A stretch of DNA of 64,000 nucleotides from Ancylostoma caninum (taxonomy: Eukaryota; Nematoda; Chromadorea; Rhabditida; Ancylostomatidae), in contig JBAJFG010000433.1 of NCBI GenBank assembly GCA_037903475.1, positions 434,001 through 498,000 of the forward strand, given 5' to 3'. A program made the translations under genes and the position numbers. This document shows, one piece after another, positions 24,691-36,010 of the stretch. Positions within the stretch are counted from its first letter, which is position 1. Each line of letters opens with the position of its first letter. A model generated the notes under the pieces. That model was not told where the DNA came from and did no database searches. It saw only the letters and a list, made by a program, of their open reading frames with translations.

Positions 24691-25021
24691 AGATGGCCTA
24701 GATTCAGATGCTGTTACATTTTGTCACTGTTCAGTTTAATCATTCTCATTTCTCTCCATTGACGTTCAACGACACATGAGATTGCATGCAGACTGTTTTG
24801 CAAATGCTGTAAAAAGTTGCCGAACAGACTCTGTTTATACTTCATCGCCAGGCAATGGCATCGCGGCGGCGGTCACAACATGCGCGACGCGATCTGTAGC
24901 GAAATTAAGTGTCTATGTTGCAAGCTGACACAGCTGAAGGATGAAAGAAACAAGGGCAGGACACACGTGGTGGAAACCGGCTCATTGCGTCTACTACCTG
25001 AGGCGACGCGAATTTTATGTG

Positions 25022-25925
25022 CAGGGTGGTCCAAAATTACGGAGACAAGGGCGCGATTTCGGCTTATCTCGGGTTTTGACGTTTTGCTTCCAGTCCTTTG
25101 CTGTTCATGTATTCATTTGCACAGCTTCTTCCAAAACATTGCGTAACAATATGATTTTTAGGAACAGCTAGGCCGTCAGTCAAGGTTAGTTTTACCACCC
25201 AATTACATTTTTTGTGTAGGCTTGGCGCGAATGTTGTGCCAATGTGTAAAATTTTACAAGAGGCACACTAAGCAGTACATCGAAAATTACAAGGTGTGGG
25301 AAATAGAAAAACGTTAAAGTCATTGTGAATGGCCGCCTACCTTGGTTATGAGATCCAGAATCTCGTGCGGATACGCCGAAATTGAACGCGGGCTGAGGGT
25401 GATTTTCAATTCTAATCACCATTATTAAATGTATTATGAGGGAAGTACTTCCCAGAACTTTGAGATTGGAAGTTGATGAGCCTAAAAAGTTCCAGTCCCC
25501 TCCCTAAACAGTGGAAAAAAAAGCCAGAAACAGCCCCAAAGTACGTTTTTGCTCTGTTTTTGCAGAGGAAGTCATGTACGCTTCCTTTCAAATCTTATTT
25601 TCAGTACTCGAGCGGATTTCTCGTTGTGATATTCATTCGTGAACAGAAATTGAATTCACTCTCTTAGAAATCATTTTATCCTTGGAGCAGACGCTTTTGG
25701 AAATGGCAGATTATCTAGAAAGACTGCATTTCCGCGCCACAGCAGACGACTAGTTCGAATTCTTAATGTGTTTTTTCGCCGGTGATAGAAGAAATCGCGA
25801 GATGTGATGGTAGATTTTGTTCACTGTAGAGTGAAAAAGATCGTATTGGTAACCAAATTGCCAACTCGTTTTCCAACGTTAGATATGAACCTTTTAGCGT
25901 GTCTCCGTAATTTTGGACCACCCTG
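25022..25925. mobile_element. Non-autonomous mariner-like element, 0.9 kb
   Basis: CAGGGTGGTCCAAAATTACG at the left end is repeated in reverse complement at the right end, extending through GGAGAC. TA follows the right end. CAGGGTG-type ends are characteristic of Tc1/mariner superfamily elements. The interior shows no long frame or transposase motif, so mobility would depend on an enzyme supplied elsewhere. Confidence 0.75.
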
Positions 25926-26042
25926 TATTGCGTGATGTTCAAAGGAAAAATAAATTGTTAATAGCACTCGACAGAGATCCACGAGGGCTCGTAGCGAGGA
26001 TAACAGTTAACTAGTTAAAGTTACTAGTTACTAAAGTTACTA

Positions 26043-26953
26043 CAGGGTGACAACAAAGTCTTTGGCCAAATATAATAAATTGTAAGACTGGGATCAGATG
26101 GGCCAGCAGTCTGGAAATTTACCTGGGCTATACAGAATTCATGCGCTTTAAGAATTCACTCTTGGATTTCGGATACCTCTTCTGGCTTCTCCGTAGAGTT
26201 AACAAAACCGTTGGCTACTGCAACGCACGAGGGCCGCAAAGTGGTCGAGAATTTATGATCCTGTTTTCTCGTTAGGTCTACATCAGGGAAGCTGGTATTT
26301 GAGCGAGAGTTAGCTCAACTTCTGCGCTTTCGGGACTGCAATTCAGAGATCCAGAGGTCTCTGTTTCCGGGAGCATGTTAATTATTAAGCAAATATGATG
26401 ATTTGGTGAAATCAGGGACTGTAGAGTCTGAACCACCTTTTTGTTACCTTTTCTTTTGAAACTTGATGAAAAACTTTTGTCAAAAGCCCAATTTATTTCT
26501 GTCAGATGTGCCTAAGACTAAGAAATAATATACCTCTCCGGGTTTCGCTCTGCCCACTTTCCCTTTGTTTTGTACATTCTAGTAGGAAAAAGTGATGGTG
26601 ACATTCTATTGATCATTTTCGGACAATAAAACAGGCTTTCGCGTGGTTCTCCTTAGGATGGAAAGCCTATACCCTCTTCAATATTGGGTAGAAAACTGGT
26701 GATTTGAAGAGCCGATTAAAGGAAGTTCTGGGAAAAGGTGTCACCGAGACTCTACTTGCTGCCATTTGCATCTCTACCTGGTTTCATGTTTGCAGATGAT
26801 ACAAGGTTCAAATAGGGCTATGGATTATGAAATTTTGCATGTGTGTTCGAGACATTTGGATTGTCAACGCGGATGTAAAGTCATGGGTTTCCTTACCAAA
26901 CGCAGGAAATAATTGCAATGAAATCTTTGGCCAAAGACTTTGTTGTCACCCTG
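26043..26953. mobile_element. Non-autonomous mariner-like element, 0.9 kb, second family
   Basis: The left end CAGGGTGACAACAAAGTC is exactly mirrored at the right end, with TIRs of about 28 bases and TA on both flanks. No interior frame exceeds 60 codons. It shares the CAGGGTG start with its neighbour at 25022-25925, from which it is only 117 bases away, but the rest differs. Confidence 0.85.
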
Positions 26954-28357
26954 TAGTTACTTACTAAAATTGCTGCGTTTTCTACAGTAATTTCTATTCT
27001 CACAATTTATATGACTGTAATTCTAATTCAATGCAGAAATATGTCAAATTTAACAATTTACACATTCAAGAAGTTTCTTCTACCTTACTGTACTGTACCT
27101 TCTCTGAAGTACTTTTCTTTCAAACGATGGGTCTTCAAAAAGCTTCTGTGTCACTAGTGCAATGAGTTAATTTCTGTATGCTTCACTCGATGTTACTTGA
27201 TTAGGTCATGTCATGTCATTGTCTTTTTCACGTCTTCCTTATGTGGCGTAATAAATAATAATAAATACTGATGAGTGCAGGAAGAGACTTATTACACTGA
27301 TTAGTTCACGTATACGGATAGTGCACGAAACGAAAACTAAAATGAACCTAAGTAATTTACATATAATTAACTACCACAACTTGACCGCAGTATTCGCATG
27401 CCTCTATACGGGTCAATCGCTTCTAAACTCTTTGCCTACTTGCATCGATCCCGCCATGATGTAGTATAAACACGGTCATACTCACAAGGGAAGTGCATGA
27501 AATGAAGTTGCAGATGACACCTATGTGGTTCGAGAGCGTGCCCAAAATGATGTTTAATAATACACTTGAGAATTACCAAATGATCAGCAGAAGCTTAGAA
27601 AAAGAAAGCAAAACTGATCCATACCGCAGGTTTTGATCCTGCGAGCGTGTTCCCCACGAGCGAGAGACTTACCTTTGTGCTAAAACCATTTGCTATTGCT
27701 GATTAGTATTCCTGCACTCCTACAGCTGTATCCGCCTACTAAAAACGGTCGTAACTCCTCAAAGAGACAAGACTCAGGAAGTATGACAACAGATTTGAAA
27801 CCAGCGTCGCAAACTGCAGAAGGCCTTGTACACTTAGCTACAATTCCATAATACTTGTCCATAGTGTCCTTTTCGAGATTCTCCTTAGCTTGTCCATTTG
27901 TTGCTACGCTTCCTCTAATTATCACTGCTTTCGGTCCTCTCAGAAAAGGGCGAAAAGCAATCTAAATAGGTAAATGCCCAATAAAAAAGGGACGAAGAAT
28001 TGCATATGGTTTGTTAGTTTTGTCATGTTCAAGAGATGGAGCAGTGTTGAACGCACTCGAGCGCTTCACGATTAAAGGATACTTGATCAGTATGGCTATT
28101 CATAGTGAGGTGTATATTGCCTTATGCAGCTTGCTACGCTGATTTTGAATCTGTTTTCAAAATCGATCAAGCTGCTTCCTGGAATGAGTTATGCCCATTT
28201 TTGGTATTGTGAACATAGCAATTGTGAAGAGATTTTCTCCATTTGTTGATCTTATTTTGAAAAACTCAGACGTTTTGACCAGTCTATACTATACTTCGGC
28301 AGATTTCCAACCTGCGAGTGGCTTTATGGGGATAGAGATTCATTTTTGCGCTAATAA
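26954..28357. other. Intergenic stretch
   Basis: Apart from the minus-strand frame listed at 27680-27961 I see no gene or named repeat here. The sequence is AT-rich with a short ATA/ATAATA patch near 27.25 kb. Confidence 0.45.
27680..27961 (-). CDS. Possible terminal exon, unrecognised protein
   Basis: A 93-codon minus-strand frame begins right after a CTATTTAG acceptor at 27961 and ends at TAG. It reads IAFRPFLRGPKAVIIRG, then KYYGIVAKCTRPSAV, then ILPESCLFEELRPFLVGG. The composition is protein-like, but I recognise no domain. A strong GTAAGT donor follows the stop by about 12 bases, which might instead mark an exon end in another frame. No partner exon was found. Confidence 0.3.
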   Translation of the reverse strand: MAFRPFLRGPKAVIIRGSVATNGQAKENLEKDTMDKYYGIVAKCTRPSAVCDAGFKSVVILPESCLFEELRPFLVGGYSCRSAGILISNSKWF

Positions 28358-28600
28358 GGGTAATTTATACTAAGTGCGTAAGTCGCGCATCAGTCGCACG
28401 CATCCTCTTACGTGGGAGTTTCCATGAAGATCGGTCAACACGGCATGTAGATCCTCAATGAAAAGAACGCGCGGCTGCCACGAGGTGGTGAACGCTTGTG
28501 TCTGAGCTGCGACTGCGATGCGACTGCTATGCGACTGGGCCCTATTCTTCATCATATAGACGCATGTGCGTCAGTCGCACGCCTACAGTATAAATTGCCC
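28358..28600. mobile_element. Harbinger/Tourist-like MITE, copy 1
   Basis: The ends are GGGTAATTTATAC and GTATAAATTGCCC, flanked on both sides by TAA, the 3-base TWA duplication typical of PIF/Harbinger elements. The interior has sub-terminal inverted repeats rich in GCGTCAGTCGCACGC. A second copy with the same ends and interior lies at 62466-62695. At 243 bases with no coding capacity, it is a miniature inverted-repeat element. Confidence 0.85.
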
Positions 28601-28672
28601 TAAACGCCTATACGTACTCTAATCTGATGGGTTCACGCCGTGTTAGAACTTCTTCAGAAACATTGAGCTGAA

Positions 28673-29342
28673 GTTTATACTTTCGAACTAAGAGTTGATG
28701 ACTTGAAAGAACTTCTAGTAGCGACATCAGAATGCAATATCTTCCAGTTTGATGGGTGTTCTATGCGCAGAAACGTGGTCTTGCTATGAGCGTGAGAATA
28801 TCACCGCTATTGACCATCGTATACCTAGACCAAATCGAACGTAAATCTCTGATTCCCGGGCATTTGTTCTATAGGTGGTACATAGACAATGTGTTCGTCA
28901 TCATTTCCAACATCGACAAGTTACACGCAATGCTCGACAACTTAAATAAGTGTGATCCCAACGTGAAGTTCACAAACCAACTGCGTGACGAAGATAGTTT
29001 CCTCCCTTCCCGTTCCTGAACACCAAGGTTCGAATATGCCAAAGCAGGGAACAGCTCAGATGGTATAGAAAATCCCATTCGAAGAACATATTGCTGCACT
29101 CTAGAAGTGCGCATCCTCTTGATCACCTTGACTCCCGTTGATCTTCGGGTATACCGAGCGGGCGCCAGCAATCCTTCCATTTGTCCCTCTCGCGAGCCAG
29201 AGTTGTCCAGTGGATTCTGTCCGTTCGAGGGACACGGAGAGCATCGTATCTATTCTTGAAGGACTTCGTGAAGAAGCTAATAGCTACGAAAACTCACTAC
29301 AAGGAGCTGATTCTCATTTTTCCGCTGGGAAAATTCACTGAC
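28673..29342 (+). pseudogene. Broken Penelope-like element reverse transcriptase
   Basis: The segment runs through at least three frames. The first (28673-28755) ends in CNIFQFDG. The second (28756-29019) gives YAQKRGLAMSVRISPLLTI, then FYRWYIDNVFVI, the reverse transcriptase active-site region. The third (from about 29009) gives PFLNTKVRI, then WYRKSHSKNILLHSRSAHP, which matches the block after the palm in Penelope-like elements. The catalytic YxDD is YIDN, and frameshifts and stops interrupt the frame, so it is inactive. No endonuclease domain was seen. A non-LTR retroelement is less likely because of the WYRKSH...HP block. Confidence 0.75.
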
Positions 29343-31084
29343 CATTAGTGATCCTGGATAATTTATTTGTTCACGGGCAGGACGTCCAGGACGTTGCATC
29401 AGAACTGCACACCTTGTTGCAAGAAACAAGCAATCAGCTTGCATGACAGATCAGCTGTCAGCCGTCCGTCAGGCTCAGCTGACGAATTGCGAGTCGTCAT
29501 GCCTTAGCCGGGCCTATTAACCAAGTCGCAACAATCACGGCGTAATGTTTGTTGAAACTCGCTCTTGCGCCATCGCGCTTGTTCGTGGTGGTCAGCGATG
29601 ACAAGCGCCGCGGGGGCGGAGCCCGCTGCGAAAATGACCGCTACAGGCCGCGCCTACTCCTAAGGGCTTGTACCGTGTCAGCTTGCATTTGTCCGCTTAT
29701 CGCTTGTATCCGGTCCATCAACATCAACGCTGATGAGAGTTTATGCACTTGTAGCTGTTATTCACCTGGTTGTGTCTATACCGGTACCGAATGGACAGCT
29801 AGGTAGGTCACGTAGTCAAGAATTTAGTTCACAAAGGTGCGCGGATTATCCATTATTTTCTACACTTAGATCAGAATTTTGAAAGAGTTGCTGGGAAAAC
29901 CCCGAATAAGAAAAATCTCTAGTTATTTTCTCCAACCACTCCATGTGTGAACTAAGAAATACTTACAGATGTTAACCAAGCTTTTAGCTCTCGATGAAGG
30001 TGGAAACCAGTTTTGCCAGCAGTATTCACTACATCATACATACTCAGAAATTCAAAGTTTAAACAACATTATCAGCATATTCTGCCCCTCATAATGACTA
30101 GACATTAGTCATTAGACCTTTCAAATACTTGCATTTTTTTGTCCACCATTTTCGATAATCCGTTCGCCTCCTCTAAATTCTTTTGCCACGAAAATTTAAA
30201 AAATTTGAGTTCTATCAATGTCCTTTGGCTCCATTTCCATTCTAGTAAGATAAAATCTAAAAGGATTGCATTCCACAACTTCCAATATTGTCGGTCACGC
30301 CCATCTTTCACCATTTTTATGAATTCACTGACAGCCAAAATCAGAAGTTTGCAGTCAGGCCACGCCCCCTCGCCACTGGTTCAGCTGCACCATTTGGGAA
30401 GGAACTGACTACAGAATTTCTTTCCTTTGTTCCGAACTTTGTTCCATGGAGCCTTGTTTAGGTTGGGTGCTGTTCGCTAAGTGCAGGATCTGAAATCTTG
30501 TCCAAGGACGAAAGTGCAACAAATCTAGAACTGTCAAAAACAACTCGATGAGGGTTCCATACAAGATGCTGGCAGACAGAACATGTTGAGAGTAGTCCTG
30601 TAATGATATAAAGCAATAAGAATAAAAATATAAAAAAATAATGCAGGGACGTGTAACAGAACAATGATCTACTTATTGGTTTCATACAGTCAACGAGAAC
30701 TGGTCCCTGGTAACTCCTAATTATTGAGGCAATTGTTTAAATATGCAGTTATCGCTGATAACGATTCAAACAAACTGCAGCTGAGTGGAATCTTCATTCA
30801 TCTTTGGAGCGCTTCTATCCTAAATAATGTCTGTGCCGCCTCATGTGCTGACTTTGTGGGGGGGGGGAATGAGAATGCTACATTTATTCTGCTTTTTGTG
30901 CATTTCTACAAAAAATCATAATAAAAAAGGATTAAAACATGTTTTTGCGCTATTTATAGTTACTGAGCCAGATAAATCGTCAACTGTTGGCCAACCATAA
31001 AAGAACCATAAAAACAAATAAAAAATTGCGACTGCTGATATCACCCTGCTCTTCGCAGTAGTTGCTGACATCCTACTGCTTCAG
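29343..31084. other. Gap before the ZP gene; first ZP exon not found
   Basis: The ZP-gene frame must be entered through a splice at 31084, so an upstream exon with a signal peptide ending in phase 1 is expected. I found no convincing ATG plus hydrophobic segment plus GT donor here. A GC-rich patch at 29.52-29.68 kb might be promoter-related. A minus-strand exon candidate at 30409-30597 is listed separately. Confidence 0.45.
30409..30597 (-). CDS. Possible terminal exon, unrecognised hydrophobic protein
   Basis: From an ATCATTACAG acceptor the minus strand reads 62 residues in phase 0 to a TAG stop. It contains SASILYGTLIELFLTVLDLL and then HFRPWTRFQILHLANS, with a polar QSSEQRKEIL end. This could be the last transmembrane region and tail of a membrane protein. 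I found no upstream exon, and any such gene would run antisense into the ZP gene. Confidence 0.3.
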   Translation of the reverse strand, partial: DYSQHVLSASILYGTLIELFLTVLDLLHFRPWTRFQILHLANSTQPKQGSMEQSSEQRKEIL

Positions 31085-34000
31085 GAAAAGCCGAAGTGGA
31101 ATGCGGTGACAAGACCATCGAAGTCGTCTTCTTGACGGAAGCTATTTTTGAAGGTATAGTTACATTATAAAAGCTGATCAATATTGAATGATTTATTGAT
31201 TTTCAGGCAGAATATTCGTAATAGGTCATGCGAATGACACTAGGTGTTTTTCACGAAACACAGGACGACGAACCACTTCGATTCTCATCAATAAGGACGA
31301 ATGCGGTGTAGTCACTACACGATCGGTGATCGATTGATTTTCATTGATCTGCTTCGATCAATATGTATTTGATGTGTTGGTGTTTCAGACCAATCCTCCG
31401 GGGTTATTCTCAAACGTGAAGATTATGATCTCGTTCCATAACGATTTCATTACGAAAGTCGACCGGGTATGAATTATCGATTTTTTCTGCTATTTTATGC
31501 AACAGTGTGTTCAAATTTCCCGTCAGTTTTTTGCTATTGATTTTCATGGCGTCCCTCTGACAGGTCTACACAAGCATTAGCCCAAGATCCTAGGGAAATG
31601 ACTAATCAAATCACTGATTAGTTCTGTTAGCTTAGCCGGAATGTGACGGTGGCCACGCCCACACTTACTAGTAAACAATAACTGGTTTTCCGATGGCGAT
31701 ACGTGGATAAGAAGAGACAACTAGGCGCCAGTTACTACTTGATAGGACAGGAATATGAACAGCCGCCGGCTGAAACATACAAGCCCGCGCCGCCACGTTT
31801 ATGACATGTTGATGCTAACGCGGACAGCTTTCCACGGACTTGTTCACGCGAAATTGCACCATTTAGGAGCTGTTCTTCGGCAGTTGTTGAGCCCCGTTCC
31901 TGGGAATGATATAGTCATAGCACTAACGAGATTAGCGTTCAGAAAAAAAGAGAGTGAGAGTAATTAAGAGTTCTTGACAAAAAATGAGTTATCGATCGAA
32001 AAATTTGTCGAAGCGAGTAGTCAATCGATAAATTTCTCGAATATTCGAGAAGACTCGAACCAAATAGAGGCATAGTACTAGTTTTCACTAAAACATACTG
32101 TTGCTTCTTTCGAATAAAAAAAGTTGAGTCAATGTCCCATATGTGAAGCCTTGAAATTTTCATGACAGTAGCTGCTGCTAATGTTCCGCTAACTCTAGCA
32201 AGTGATGCTGCGACTCCACTGCTGTGGCGCAAAGAATTGTAAGAGCTATCTGGATCTCTCATATAAACAGAAGATTTCTAATATCTTCGTCTAAATATTA
32301 GGTGCGTGCAAAAGTTCCGGGGCAGTTCCACCTAATTTTTCAAAACGCCATAACTTAACTCAAAGTCAGCAATTTTGTTCAAAACAAAAAGCATTGGCAT
32401 CTGCGTAATGTTGCCAATATGGCACAGAAAAGATTTTTCCAGAACCCAAAAATTTGACAGGTCTGCACCTGAAATAGTGGCACACGTAATTTTCTAGTAG
32501 GGTCTGTTCATTAAAATTTTTACAGCGGAGGTCAAACCATAGAAGGATGAAATGGGGGTAGTCTGTTAGAGGCAGGTATAAGGAGTAGTATAGGTTTGGC
32601 TAGAATTTCGGAGCACGAATAGCCAATGCTTTATACGGTTGACACGGCAACATGCTGGTGTGCGTTATCCCACAGCCGGAATATACGACATATTTCCGCC
32701 TGTGTCGGCCCTCTTTTAAGAGTTTTCCCGTGATTACTTTAGGGAGAAGAAACTACTACAGGGCGATTACTGAGCACTCATTAGAGAACAAATTCATTGC
32801 AGATGTGTCACGTTGCTGACCATGAAATGTCAAAATTTTTTTAGAGAAGGTAGTGATGCTTCGGCCATTTTTTAGGTGGGTGGCATGAGCCCGGATTTTG
32901 GGATGACCTCCTCATATTGTCGCACCTGACCCATTCTCTATCAGCAACAGCAATTCTTCCATGAAACTGATTGTTAGAAAATCTGAAAGTCGAATATCTG
33001 CAGACTTGCTAGTGTGGACGTTGGTGCTCTTCGCTCAACTCACACAAAATCCATCTACTCCCCTTCACCTTCTTACCGATTTTGTTCAAGCGACGATACA
33101 TCTTTGACTGAATTCAATGTAATGCTCTGCGCAGTTTGCACAAGGTCTGGTTCAGCCTGCTATTTAATGGCGCCTTTGTGATGACCAAATCTCCGGCCAA
33201 CTTGTGAAGCACTTTCCAGGCTTTCATCTCCCCTCAGAATTCCTAGGAACCTTCGAGCACCTGGCGTTCTAGAGAATATACTCTCCTCAAACGCATATGG
33301 GTCGCTATGGGTCGCTTCTCTTCTTGGTCTCCTACATTTGATTTCATAAAGCGAAATTCCCCAAATTATTGCACCGCTTATAGCATTGGTTTTGCAACCA
33401 AAACGGGGCAACGCTGTGACATAGACCCGAGCCAAAAGTGATATAGGTAGCAGATGTTTCAGGCTACCAGCATACATGAAAACCGTTGCAGGATATCGTA
33501 AACGCAGGGAGCAAAACGACGTTGGACGGTGAAATACCACCAACTGCCCCAGAACTTTTGCACGCACCTAATAAATGCTTTTTTAAGTCCACAATATATC
33601 CGTAGTGGCAGCAGCTGCCGAAATCAAGCTGCTAAAGTGCCTTTTTTGAGCGAGCCGTGCCGCAGCGTAGTGTACTGTTTCGCCAAGGCTTCAGCAGCCG
33701 AAACGTTTCGCTACTGGTATAACGACAAATCTTGGGACTACGGCACGAGTGAACCTAGAGTGATGGCCAGTCGTTATTACATGGCAGATAACGAGACCGC
33801 GCCGCATCACCTACGCGGCGCAGCAGACCAGCTGAATGCTGCTTAGCCAATAGTTTCCTCAGCTAATTTTTTTTTGTGCGCGCTTGAAGTCACGCTTACA
33901 TCGTTATGCATGAAACCGGCAATCCCAGCAACACCCATAATCAGAGCGCCCAAGCCGCCTGCCGCGCCGCGTAGGTGGTGCGGCGCGACCTTGTTTTCTG

Positions 34001-35666
34001 TGGTGCAATAACGATTTATCACTGTGATCTCAGTCATACCTAATTTGAAACCTCTTCTTTGGTTTAGGGTTACGAAATCAGTTGTTTCTACATGCAAGCC
34101 GACAAGACTGTCACATATCCGATTACGGTAGCAACACAGGTACGTGAAACACACCTCTCAGGCAAACAACCAATATTTCCACATGTTTCCAGGAAATTGC
34201 CGGGCTCACTGAAATCGCCGAAATGCCTCGTTGCCGCTACGAGGTTATTGATCCGGAAACGAGGGATACGGTAGATGTGGTTACGGTAGGAAGTAAGCTG
34301 TTGCACAGATGGACGTGTGAGAGTTCTGCGCCAGGTATGTTATGGGAGAAAACGGTGCGACGTCATCAATCAATAGGCCTTTTTAACATGTAGATTACTT
34401 GCTCTGTGTGGAATTTATCATGGTCCTGGTTTATTGCTTGCTCTGTGTGATTCATTATGGTCCTAACTGCCGTTTGAGACTAGATCGATCGATTTTATCA
34501 ATTTTTTTTTCGTAATTCAACACTTACAGATCTGTGGTGCATGACAGTACACTCCTGCCATGTCGAGGACGGCTCTGGAACGACTTTCTCAATTCTAGAC
34601 GATAGAGGGTAAGAGACGCAGGCGAACAGAGAGATAGATAGACACGCACGCACAATAAGACGGTATCGATTCTAGATGTTCAATCGATCGATACCTTCTG
34701 GACAACCTCGAGTATGGACCAGGACCGTTGCAAGCGCAGAAAGAAGCACATGCGTTCAAATTTGCCGATAAGGTAAGGGTGCAGACAGCTAGAGACAGTA
34801 TAGTGCAGAGACGCAGAGAGAAGGCGGGAGTGGAGACGCAGACGCAGAAGAAACTATGTGCGCTTGTGTTCATCCTCTGCGTCTCTGTCCTCTCTGCAAT
34901 TGTACTCAGCGTCTCTGCTCGATCCTGTAAGTTTGCCAAGACTTGTTTAAAAGAGTATCCGAAATGTGCGAAGGTATGGCGAAGATGGCTCAACTGGCAT
35001 TATTAATTTTATCGATTGATGCCACAGGACCGATTTTATCGATTGATGCACACCTAAATGTCGATTAAACAATGATTTCTAGGTAGTTGTGAATTTCCAA
35101 TGCAGTGTGCGACTCGACATCAGAGACGGAGAGTGTCCGGTATGTTCTCTAGCGTCCCAGATGTCTCAACCACTAATCAATAGCCTGTACAAGTGACCTT
35201 CGATCAATATTCATTCTCAACATTACAGATCCCAACCTGCGAAGACCCCATAAATTTTGAGCGACGACTACGACCACGATCAGCTGGATTCATTCACGAG
35301 GTGGGCGTCATCTACCCATATGGGCGTGGCTTGCCACTTCACTCTGCCCACTTTTAGATCCCACTTCTCACCAATGGCTCTGTCGAGGTGGACGTGCGAG
35401 CACAGCAATTAGACGTGTTGGACCCGCAGATTGGTGAGTGATAGGACTACTCTCTTTATAATTTAGTAACTACGCCCACCCGTTTAGACTTCGGCATGGA
35501 CGCCGACGACGCGCATGTCGCCGCTGTGATTCGACGACTACGTGGACGTGATTGCATACTGAAGGAACACTTGATCGTTCCGGCGGCTTCCACTCTGTCG
35601 CTAATTATTGCCCTCATCGGAGTGATATTCATACTGCTGCGAAGACCGTACCCACGAAAAGAGTGA
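31085..35666 (+). CDS. ZP-domain cuticlin-like transmembrane protein (first exon missing)
   Basis: Eleven exons join in phase: 31085-31153, 31207-31325, 31389-31466, 34068-34139, 34193-34334, 34530-34608, 34676-34772, 35083-35139, 35229-35300, 35358-35433 and 35488-35666, giving 345 residues to TGA. The product matches nematode cuticlin-like proteins along its length: VECGDKTIEVVF, FSNVKIMISFHNDFITKVDR, ISCFYMQADKTVTY, VGSKLLHRWTC, VHSCHVEDGSG, CSIDRYLLDNLEY, EAHAFKFADK. Conserved cysteines of ZP-N and ZP-C are present. RRLRPR (about 249-254) fits the furin-type cleavage site after the ZP domain, and residues 315-337 form a transmembrane helix before a short RRPYPRKE tail. Such proteins are secreted through the membrane, cleaved and polymerised in apical extracellular matrix or cuticle. 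The signal peptide exon lies upstream and was not located. Which cuticlin paralogue it is I cannot say. Confidence 0.9.
32301..33568. mobile_element. Mariner-sized TIR element in a ZP intron
   Basis: The left end GGTGCGTGCAAAAGTTCCGG is mirrored at the right end with one mismatch over 26 or more bases, and TA flanks both sides. The 1268-base length equals that of a full mariner transposon. However, the only long frame (minus, 33160-33567) shows no transposase motif, so the coding region is either decayed or replaced. Confidence 0.8.
33770..34015. repeat. Imperfect inverted repeat with GC-rich arms in a ZP intron
   Basis: Left arm 33770-33845 and right arm 33945-34015 share a core like GCGCCGCATCACCTACGCGG in opposite orientation, at roughly 80% identity around a spacer of about 100 bases. 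It looks like a small foldback or MITE. Both strands show matching short frames, explained by the symmetry. Confidence 0.65.
34805..34890. repeat. Inverted repeat, relative of the one at 1705-1801
   Basis: GCAGAGACGCAGAGAG at 34805-34820 pairs with CTCTGCGTCTCTG at 34875-34887, inside intron 7 of the ZP gene. The same core forms the inverted repeat near 1.7 kb. Confidence 0.55.
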
Positions 35667-36004
35667 CGTCATCGTGCACTGTAGCCGTCCTTTAATAGCA
35701 GGAATCTCGAGTGAAATTGCCTTGAACGCTGTGTGTTAGGTGATATTTCCGTAGCGCTTGGAGCCATATTCTTCACTGTATTTGGTTTATGCCTTAACTT
35801 GCAAGTAACTTGCGTCTCGTATTGTGTCCTAATCTGCAAGTTACTTGCTGCTTACCTCATATTTATGAAATTCTTGAGAAGCATCTCAGGGTTATTTATT
35901 ATATGCACCTTAAGGAATATTTATGTTCTTTATTCCTGTTCTTTATATGTATTTTCATGCACTATGATACATTATATGTAAAAGTGCAATGTAAAATTTC
36001 ATTG

Positions 36005-36010
36005 AATAAA
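36005..36010 (+). terminator. Polyadenylation signal of the ZP gene
   Basis: AATAAA lies about 340 bases after the ZP stop codon in AT-rich sequence, a normal position for a nematode 3' end. Confidence 0.6.

Larger units (their letters stand above)
31467..34067 (+). other. ZP gene, intron 3 (2.6 kb), enlarged by repeats
   Basis: This intron starts GTATGA and ends TTGGTTTAG, while most other introns of the gene are 50-310 bases. About half its length is the mariner-sized element at 32301-33568, and another quarter kilobase is the inverted repeat at 33770-34015. Removing them leaves about 1.1 kb. Confidence 0.8.
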
